From the NCBI GenBank assembly GCA_964505325.1, contig CAZDHT010000080.1, positions 1-19,133 of the forward strand: a stretch of DNA of 19,133 nt. The letters are read 5' to 3'. This document shows, one piece after another, positions 13,688 through 19,133 of the stretch; positions within the stretch are counted from its first letter, which is position 1; the number at the start of each line of letters is the position of its first letter. Origin of the DNA: CAZDHT01 sp964505325 (GTDB taxonomy: Bacteria; Planctomycetota; PUPC01). The notes under the pieces were generated by a model that was not told the DNA's origin, did no database searches, and saw only the letters and a program-made list of their open reading frames with translations. The translations under genes were made by a program, and so were the position numbers.

Positions 13688-16377
13688 AGCGTGCGGCGAT
13701 CGTGGTATGCGCGGCCGCATGCCTGGCGGCGACGGGGTGCGTCGCCGCCGAGCCGGCGGGCGGGCCCGCGCCGGTGGCCGCCGTCTTGCTCACCGAAAAA
13801 CACTTCTGGCGTAAACACTACACGTTCTTCCCGCCGCGGCTCTCGGTCAAGGCAGCAGCGGCGCTGAAGCTGGACACCGGCCCCGCCGCGCGGACCGACT
13901 ACTTCAAGGGGCAGTACGTGTCCGGATTCGAGACGCCGCCCCCCGCCCACTGGGTCCATGGCGACTTCGACGACAGCGGATGGCTCCTCCGCCGCGGCCG
14001 TGACCTGTCGCACGGCCGGCGGTACCCCCGCAAGCCCGCCGAGACCTCGGTCTTCTATCGCGGCACCGACCCGTTCGTCGAAGAGGTCGGCCTGGTTTGC
14101 CAGCGGGGGGTGTTCCTGGCCGACAACCCCCGGAGCGTCGGGAAGCTGACGCTGTCGCTGACCTTCCGCGGGGGCTTCGTCGCTTACCTGAACGGGAAGG
14201 AGGTCGCCCGGTCGCACCTTCCGCCGGGGCGGATCGAGCCAACCACGGCGGCGGAGGAGCCGCCGCTCGAGGCGTTCTTCACCAAGGAGAGCATCGCCGC
14301 CGGCAAGCCCGAGGGGTTCGACTACCACCTGGACCCGAAGTCCGAGCAGTGGGCCCTCCGCGAGCGGACGTTCGGCCCCAGCGGTATCCCGCTCAAAGCG
14401 CTGCGGCGCGGCGAGAACGTCCTGGCCCTCGAGCTTCACCGGAGCGACTACCCGGCCCAGTGCAAGGGCCGGTTGCGGAAGGGCGGGCTGCGGTTCTCGC
14501 CGGTGGGCCTGAGCCTGATGGAACTCAGGGCCGAGGCCGAGCCCGGCGCCGCACGTGCTGCGCCCATCAAACGCTCGGGCATCGAGGTCTGGGCGGCCGA
14601 CGTGACCCGGCCCTTCTCCGACCTCGGCTGCCGTTACTACGACGAGAAGATCGGGCGAATCCGCATCGTCGGCGCGCGGAACGGCCGCTTCTCCGGCCAG
14701 GTGATGGCCACGTCGGTCGAGCCGTTCAAGTCGCTCCGGGCCGAGGTTTCGGCGCTCCGGCGGCGCGGGGGCGGCGAGATCCCGCCCGCCGCGATTCGTG
14801 TCCGCTACGGGGCCGTCAACCCGCTGGCCGGGGGAGGGGTGTCGTACCTCGCGGCGGTGCTGCCGCAGGCGATGAAGATCGACAAGTCGCTCGGGAGCCG
14901 CCTCGACATGCTGCTGGAGGCGCCGCCCGCGGGCGCCTCGGCCGTCGCCGTGTGGACGACGGTGCGGGTGCCGAAGGACGCCGCGGCCGGCCGGTACGCC
15001 GGCACGCTGACGGTCACCGCGAACGACACGACGAAGGCGCCCGTTCCCATCGAGCTGCTCGTGGCCGACTGGACCCTGCCCGACGTGAAGGACTACGTCG
15101 GTCTGTTCAACATCTACCAGTCGCCGGACACGCTGGCCGAGTACTATCAGGTCAAGCGGTGGTCCGAGAAGCACTGGGGGATGATCGAGCGGTCGCTCAA
15201 GCTGATGGGCGAGGCCGGAAACATCGGCCTCTTCTTCCCGCTGCTGGCCCAGAGCCAGTTCGGCAACCCCGAGTCGATGGTGCTGTGGACGAAGCAGCGC
15301 GACGGGACCTTCACCTATGACTTCGCCCTCTTCGACCGCTACCTGGACACCGCCCTGAAGTATCACGACCGGCTGCGCTTCCTGGTTCCCGTCGTCTGGG
15401 GCTACGAATGCGTGGGCTTCCGGGGGACGCCGCCCCACGGGGGGCAGGTGACGGTGCTGGACCAGGCCACGGGCAAGCGGGGCAACGTGAAGCTGCCGGA
15501 GTACGGCACGGCGGAGTGCGAGAAGATGTGGCGGCCGCTGCTGACGCAGATCCGACAGCGCCTTGCCAAGCGGGGCCTGGAGAAGCTGATGCTGCTGGGC
15601 CTGCCGGGCGACCGCGGCCCGCAGGCGTCGCACGTCGCGATGTTCCGCCGCATCTTGCCCGGCGTCCGGTGGATCCGCGAGTCGCACGTCGACGTCCGGA
15701 GCTACCGCTATGACCCCAAGGACCGGGCGGCGATGGTGCCCGTGGCGTACAACTCCATCGTGTGGCGCGGGCACATTCAGGACCCGCAGAAGAAGCGGCG
15801 CTACGGCTGGCAGCAGGACCCGGGCCACCTGGTGACGCACTTTCCCCGGCACTTCAGCGGCAACATCAGCCTGCGCGGGTTCCCGGCGCCGTGGACGTTT
15901 CGGCTCTGCATGGAAGGTGCCCTGGCCTGCGGGCGGAACGGCATCGGGCGGGTGGGCGGCGACTTCTTCCGCATCCCGACGCGCCGGTTCCCGGGACCCG
16001 ACCGGCGGGCGCGCTACGTCCGCGGCGGCGTGCGCTTCGGACGATACCCGCGGTCGTCCGTCGCGCAGCTCAACCTCCAAGCGACCACGACCGACCTGTT
16101 CGCCCCTGGGCCTGACGGGCCGGTCGGCACGATCCGCTTCGAGAACGCGCTCGAGGGGAACCAGGCGGCGGAGGCGAGGATCTTCATCGAGAAGGCGCTG
16201 CTCGACAAGGGCCGTCCGCTCCCGGCCGGGCTTGCCGAACGCTGCCGGAAGCTCGTCGACGAGCGGACGAACGTGCTCCGGATGTGGGCGATCGGCGCCG
16301 AACCGTTCTCGCGCTACCAGTGGCAGGACCGGGAGCGGCGACTGTATAATCTGGCCGGCGAGGTGGCCGCGCGATGA
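13684..16377 (+). CDS. Secreted GH123-like glycoside hydrolase (GH123_N / DUF4091-type) with jelly-roll N-terminal domain
   Basis: An 897-residue protein with a lipoprotein-type signal (CLAATGC, Cys19 as possible lipid site). AGGAGG at 13671-13676 with a 7-nt spacer supports ATG 13684. Residues about 85-265 look like a galactose-binding-like jelly roll (DFDDSGW, GGFVAYLNGKEVAR at about 163-176, RRGENVLALELH). Residues about 300-460 fit the GH123 N-terminal beta-domain (AADVTRPFSDLG, GRYAGTLTVTA), and about 461-790 the catalytic-type barrel (DWTLPDVKDYVGLFNIYQSP, WSEKHWGMIERSLKLM, TYDFALFDRYLDTALKY). Known GH123 enzymes are beta-N-acetylgalactosaminidases using an adjacent Asp-Glu pair. Here the expected strand reads LLGLPGDRGP (D643), with no Asp-Glu in the barrel, so activity or substrate may differ. 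The protein is exported and likely acts with the GH99-like and beta-helix neighbours. Confidence 0.75.
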   Translation: MKRAAIVVCAAACLAATGCVAAEPAGGPAPVAAVLLTEKHFWRKHYTFFPPRLSVKAAAALKLDTGPAARTDYFKGQYVSGFETPPPAHWVHGDFDDSGWLLRRGRDLSHGRRYPRKPAETSVFYRGTDPFVEEVGLVCQRGVFLADNPRSVGKLTLSLTFRGGFVAYLNGKEVARSHLPPGRIEPTTAAEEPPLEAFFTKESIAAGKPEGFDYHLDPKSEQWALRERTFGPSGIPLKALRRGENVLALELHRSDYPAQCKGRLRKGGLRFSPVGLSLMELRAEAEPGAARAAPIKRSGIEVWAADVTRPFSDLGCRYYDEKIGRIRIVGARNGRFSGQVMATSVEPFKSLRAEVSALRRRGGGEIPPAAIRVRYGAVNPLAGGGVSYLAAVLPQAMKIDKSLGSRLDMLLEAPPAGASAVAVWTTVRVPKDAAAGRYAGTLTVTANDTTKAPVPIELLVADWTLPDVKDYVGLFNIYQSPDTLAEYYQVKRWSEKHWGMIERSLKLMGEAGNIGLFFPLLAQSQFGNPESMVLWTKQRDGTFTYDFALFDRYLDTALKYHDRLRFLVPVVWGYECVGFRGTPPHGGQVTVLDQATGKRGNVKLPEYGTAECEKMWRPLLTQIRQRLAKRGLEKLMLLGLPGDRGPQASHVAMFRRILPGVRWIRESHVDVRSYRYDPKDRAAMVPVAYNSIVWRGHIQDPQKKRRYGWQQDPGHLVTHFPRHFSGNISLRGFPAPWTFRLCMEGALACGRNGIGRVGGDFFRIPTRRFPGPDRRARYVRGGVRFGRYPRSSVAQLNLQATTTDLFAPGPDGPVGTIRFENALEGNQAAEARIFIEKALLDKGRPLPAGLAERCRKLVDERTNVLRMWAIGAEPFSRYQWQDRERRLYNLAGEVAAR

Positions 16378-16424
16378 GCAATGTGGCGGAAAACCTACAC
16401 CCGGTTCCGGCGGGCGACGAATGA
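16374..16424 (+). other. 16-codon open frame with ATGA overlaps at both ends
   Basis: ATG 16374 overlaps the stop of the GH123-like gene (ATGA), and its own stop TGA 16422-16424 overlaps the ATG of the beta-helix gene (ATGA). The peptide is MSNVAENLHPVPAGDE. Its end matches that of the frame at 13485-13592 (VPVGDE). It may couple translation of the two large genes or be the tail of a gene otherwise deleted. No ribosome binding site of its own is visible. Confidence 0.3.
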
Positions 16425-18892
16425 GAATCGGATTCTGCTATATCCTGGTTATATCATTGGCCGGGCCGGCGTGCGCGGCGGGAGGTGAACGAATGACGGC
16501 CGAGTTCTACGTGGCAACCGACGGGAATGACGCGAACCCGGGCACGGTGCGGAAGCCGTTCGCCACACTCGCCCGCGCCCGACATGCGGTGCGGGATCTG
16601 AAGAAGGGCGGGCTCAAGAAGGACGTGACGGTCCTCGTCCGCGGCGGAATGTACCGCCTGGATAAGCCGCTGGTCTTCGGGCCGGAGGACTCGGGCACCA
16701 GGGACCACTCGATCACCTACGCCGCGTATCCCGGCGAGCGGCCGGTGTTCAGCGGCGGGCGCCGGATCACCGGCTGGAAGAAGGGCGTCGGCAGACTGTG
16801 GACGGTCGAGGTGCCCGAGGTCAGAGCGGACAAGTGGGACTTCCGCCAGCTCTTCGTCAACGGCCGCCGCGCCGTGCGCGCCCGCTCGCCCAACACCGGC
16901 TTCTTCCGCGTGGTCAAGGCCGGCCCGGACCGCCGCTCCGGCTTCACGTTCCGCGAGGGCGACATCAAGCCCTGGGCCGATCTGCGCGACGTGGAGGTCG
17001 TCTTCCTCCACGACTGGTGCACGTCACGCGTTCGCATCGGCGCCCTGGATCAGAAGTCCAACACCGTGAAGCTTGCCGACCCCATCGGCGGGCTGAAGAG
17101 CCGCTGGTCGTTCATCAACGGCTTCGAGCCTCACCCCCGCTACTACGTGGAGAACGCGCCCGAGCTGCTGGACGCGCCCGGCGAGTGGTATCTGGACAAG
17201 CAGCGCGGTGTGCTCTCCTACTACCCGCGGGCCGGCGAGGACATGGCGAAGGCCGAGGTGATCGCTCCCGTTTTGGAGCGCCTCCTGGAGGTGCGCGGAG
17301 ACGCGAAGAGACCCGTGCGGAATCTGCGATTCCGCGGGTTGACGTTTGCGCACAGCGAGTGGGCGCTCCCGAAGTTCGGATATGCTGCGGCGCAGGCGGC
17401 CTTTCACGAAGTCCGGCCGGCGCACGGGAAGCCCGGCCCGCGCGGGCGCGTGCCGACGGCGGTCGAGTTCGAGCGGGCCGTCTCCTGCCGGGTCGAAGGC
17501 TGCCGCTTTCGTCACCTGGGCGGGTCGGGGCTCAGCCTGCGCAAGGGCTGCCACGAGAACCACATCGAGGGGAATGAATTCTTCGACATCGCCGGGAACG
17601 GGGTGATGGTCGGTGAGACGGGAAAGCGCCCGGAGGACATGGCCCGGGAAAACGCCGTCTCCAACAACCTGGTCCAGCGCTGCGGGGCGCTCTTCTACGG
17701 CTCGGTCGGGGTGTGGGTCGGGATCACCGAGGGTACCGTCATCGCGCACAACGAAATCCGCAACCTGCCGTACACCGGCGTCTCGGTGGGCTGGCAGTGG
17801 AACCCGGAGCCGACGCCCTGCAAAGGGAACGTGGTCGAGGACAACCACATCCACCACGTGATGCAGATGCTCTCCGACGGCGGCGGCATCTATACCCTCG
17901 GCCGCCAGCCGGGCACGGTCCTCCGCGGCAACCACATCCATGATATCCCGGCCAACGCCGGCCGCGCGGAGAGCAACGGGATGTTCATCGACGAGGGCAG
18001 CTCGCAGATCCTGATCGAGCGCAACGTCATTCACGCCGTCGCGCGCAGCTCCATCCGCTTCCACAAGGCGACCACGAACACGATCCGCGCCAACACGCTG
18101 TTCCTCGCCCCGCGGCGGGCGCCGTTCATGTTCAATGCGTGCCGCAGAGACGCCATGACCTTCAAGGACAACGTCATCCTGCCCGAGGCGCTGCGGGTGG
18201 CAAAGAACGCCAAGGTCGGCGCCGGGCTGAACTGCGACGGCATCGCCTCGCACCTCGCCGTCCCGCACAACGCGAAGCTCGAGCCGAAGCGGCTCACGCT
18301 CGAGGCGTGGGTGAAGCTCTCCCGGTATCCCACGGGCGCGGACAAGCGGCGCTGGATCGTCAGCAAGAACCCCAGCGAGTGGGAGCAGGGGCACTACGGC
18401 CTCATCATCGAGAACGCGGCCGTCGGCGCCTACCTCAATATCGGCGGCGGGCGGGAGAACTGCTATTCCGTCCGAGGCACCGCCGCCCGGCTCCAGCTCG
18501 ACCGGTGGCATCACCTCGCGATGACCTATGACGGAACCGACCTGAAGGTCTATCTCGACGGAGTCCTGGGCGGCGCGACGAAGGTCGGCAAGCCACGCCG
18601 GCCGGGTCGCGGCGCCCTCGACATCGGCCGACGCCCCGACGGATTCGTCTGTTTCCAGGGCCTCATCGACGAGGTTCGCCTGTACGCCCGGGCGCTCACC
18701 GCGCCCGAGATCAGGCCGCACGCGGGTGCCCCCGGGAACGTGAAAGCCGACAAGGCCCTGGTGAAGCACTGGACCTTCGAGGAGCAGGTCTCCCGGCCGA
18801 AGGTGCTGGCGGACGCCGCATCAAAGGCCGGGCTCGAGCCGCCGTGGCGGCGGCGCCTGCTGGGCGACGACGCGCGCCGGCCCCGCAGATAA
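16421..18892 (+). CDS. Secreted right-handed beta-helix protein, GH141-like, with C-terminal LamG domain
   Basis: An 823-residue protein. From ATG 16421 it has a signal peptide (MRIGFCYILVISLAGPACA). Residues 29-60 (FYVATDGNDANPGTVRKPFA) are the classic entry to secreted parallel beta-helix glycan enzymes, and RNLRFRGLTFAHSEW (about 300-314) is typical of the GH141 group. Beta-helix coils run from about 330 to 600, with Asn/Gly-rich turns such as NHIEGNEFFDIAGNGVMVGE and GNVVEDNHIHHV. A LamG/concanavalin-like domain covers about 610-764 (LTLEAWVKL, RWHHLAMTYDGTDLKVYLDG, GLIDEVRLYARAL). Characterised GH141 members include an alpha-L-fucosidase; the substrate here is unproven. After the LamG domain, ALVKHWTFEEQ resembles the start of another LamG unit that stops within 50 residues in a basic tail. 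It follows the GH123-like gene by 43 bp and is the last gene of the block. Confidence 0.82.
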   Translation: MRIGFCYILVISLAGPACAAGGERMTAEFYVATDGNDANPGTVRKPFATLARARHAVRDLKKGGLKKDVTVLVRGGMYRLDKPLVFGPEDSGTRDHSITYAAYPGERPVFSGGRRITGWKKGVGRLWTVEVPEVRADKWDFRQLFVNGRRAVRARSPNTGFFRVVKAGPDRRSGFTFREGDIKPWADLRDVEVVFLHDWCTSRVRIGALDQKSNTVKLADPIGGLKSRWSFINGFEPHPRYYVENAPELLDAPGEWYLDKQRGVLSYYPRAGEDMAKAEVIAPVLERLLEVRGDAKRPVRNLRFRGLTFAHSEWALPKFGYAAAQAAFHEVRPAHGKPGPRGRVPTAVEFERAVSCRVEGCRFRHLGGSGLSLRKGCHENHIEGNEFFDIAGNGVMVGETGKRPEDMARENAVSNNLVQRCGALFYGSVGVWVGITEGTVIAHNEIRNLPYTGVSVGWQWNPEPTPCKGNVVEDNHIHHVMQMLSDGGGIYTLGRQPGTVLRGNHIHDIPANAGRAESNGMFIDEGSSQILIERNVIHAVARSSIRFHKATTNTIRANTLFLAPRRAPFMFNACRRDAMTFKDNVILPEALRVAKNAKVGAGLNCDGIASHLAVPHNAKLEPKRLTLEAWVKLSRYPTGADKRRWIVSKNPSEWEQGHYGLIIENAAVGAYLNIGGGRENCYSVRGTAARLQLDRWHHLAMTYDGTDLKVYLDGVLGGATKVGKPRRPGRGALDIGRRPDGFVCFQGLIDEVRLYARALTAPEIRPHAGAPGNVKADKALVKHWTFEEQVSRPKVLADAASKAGLEPPWRRRLLGDDARRPRR
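16481..16495 (+). promoter_or_regulatory. Strong internal ribosome binding site and second in-frame ATG in the beta-helix gene
   Basis: GGAGGTGA (16481-16488) lies ideally before ATG 16493, in frame with the start at 16421, which itself has no clear Shine-Dalgarno. Starting at 16493 would remove the whole signal peptide and begin at MTAEFYVATDG, right at the domain edge. It may be a real alternative start or a chance reading of codons for Gly-Gly-Glu-Arg. Confidence 0.4.
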
Positions 18893-18904
18893 TCGGCCCG
18901 GATT

Positions 18905-18949
18905 CCGTATCGTGAGCTTGAGAATCTCGAAGACACGAGTAAGATACGG
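18905..18949. terminator. Nested inverted repeat just after the beta-helix gene
   Basis: CCGTATC (18905-18911) pairs with GATACGG (18943-18949). Inside it TCGTG (18910-18914) pairs with CACGA (18934-18938), and a CTTGAG/CTCGAAG stem with one bulge lies at the centre. It begins 13 bases after the stop codon of the operon's last gene. There is no T-run, so it is a structured 3' end or atypical terminator rather than a classical one. Confidence 0.4.
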
Positions 18950-18969
18950 TGTGTTCGGTTCCTCGGCCG

Positions 18970-19133
18970 ATGGCTCAAAGGCGAACAGGGCGTGGTTGCC
19001 TATTGGCTCTCATGAAATTGTCGGAACGTACGATGTCCGGCCGCGCTCTTGCGGTCGAGGTCATGGACTTTGGCAGCGGCAGCGACTTTAGTGGCAGCAG
19101 CGACTTTAGCGGCAGCAGCGACTTTAGTGGCAG
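18970..19133 (+). other. Unassigned right edge: possible open frame entering an 18-bp repeat
   Basis: From ATG 18970 a plus-strand frame stays open to the window end; it reads MAQRRTGRGCLLALMKLSER, then MSGRALAVEVMDFGSGSDF, then SDFSGS repeats. No ribosome binding site precedes it, and other frames through the repeat are also open (a plus frame rich in Ala, and two minus frames). Coding status cannot be decided from this fragment; it may equally be an intergenic repeat. Base composition is less GC-extreme than in the upstream genes. Confidence 0.2.
19066..19133. repeat. 18-bp tandem repeat array running off the right edge
   Basis: Three full 18-bp units (19066-19083, 19084-19101, 19102-19119) and a partial fourth (19120-19133). 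The consensus is GACTTTAGYGGCAGCAGC; the first unit is a variant (GACTTTGGCAGCGGCAGC). Units 2 and 3 differ at one base. There are no spacers, so it is a minisatellite, not a CRISPR. The true length is unknown because the window ends inside it. Confidence 0.85.

Noticed and set aside
13363..16080. Minus-strand frame of 905 codons opposite the GH123-like gene
   Set aside because: Composition is that of reverse-complemented high-GC coding sequence (Arg, Val, Pro, His); no domain seen, and the plus-strand protein has recognisable domains.
15917..16420. In-frame upstream extension of the beta-helix gene to 15917
   Set aside because: It overlaps the GH123-like gene in another frame and gives Ser/Arg/Thr-rich low-quality sequence; the signal peptide begins at 16421.
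17024..18769. Minus-strand frame of 581 codons opposite the beta-helix gene
   Set aside because: Same antisense shadow pattern; the plus strand encodes clear beta-helix and LamG motifs.
19066..19133. CRISPR array at the right edge
   Set aside because: The units are directly adjacent with no spacers and are only 18 bp; this is a simple tandem repeat.

Overview
The window is GC-rich bacterial DNA. It probably comes from a Planctomycetota-type organism or a relative in the PVC/Lentisphaerae sphere. The clues are a PEP-CTERM protein with a Pro-Glu-Pro / hydrophobic / poly-Arg tail, a secreted lipoprotein with CARDB and FG-GAP modules, an archaeal/eukaryote-type prolyl-tRNA synthetase with a C-terminal Cys cluster, and a run of large secreted beta-propeller and glycoside-hydrolase-like proteins. 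The phylum call is an inference; there is no rRNA here to settle it.

Left part (1-3767), all on the minus strand. (i) The 5' part of a lipoprotein gene (1-690) runs off the left edge; it carries a Gly-Pro linker, a CARDB domain and two DxDGDG repeats. (ii) proS lies at 845-2272 and starts at GTG. (iii) A PEP-CTERM protein of unknown function lies at 2484-3767. Hairpins sit just after proS and between proS and the PEP-CTERM gene. A divergent 569-bp region (3768-4336) then separates this block from the right-hand one. It holds a perfect 10-bp hairpin with a UNCG-type loop.

Right part (4337-18892), all on the plus strand and probably one long transcription unit. Three tandem paralogues of 856-873 residues (4337-6937, 6960-9530, 9543-12164) each have a signal peptide, a FlgD-Ig-like N-terminal domain, NHL/propeller blades and a C-terminal module with a Cys-x-Cys pair. 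They are followed by a GH99/WbsX-like protein (12374-13483), a GH123-like protein with a jelly-roll N-terminal domain (13684-16377), and a GH141-like right-handed beta-helix protein with a LamG domain (16421-18892). All six are predicted to be exported, so the block looks like a surface or periplasmic glycan-degradation locus with propeller scaffold or binding proteins. No SusC/SusD pair, transporter, sulfatase or regulator is visible in the window.

The most unusual signal lies between these genes. The gaps at 12165-12373 and 13484-13683 hold short remnants whose signal-peptide coding sequences match the 5' ends of the genes starting at 13684 and 16421, in the same alternating order. A gene-junction block is also present twice: a peptide ending VP(A/V)GDE-stop that overlaps, by ATGA, a start MR(M/I)x(W/F)C. 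The first two propeller genes share a 26-nt identical run just after their signal peptides. The locus therefore seems to have grown by duplication of leader or junction cassettes, with replacement or loss of gene bodies.

The right edge (18893-19133) has a nested inverted repeat just after the last gene. It ends inside an 18-bp tandem array whose coding status cannot be decided here.
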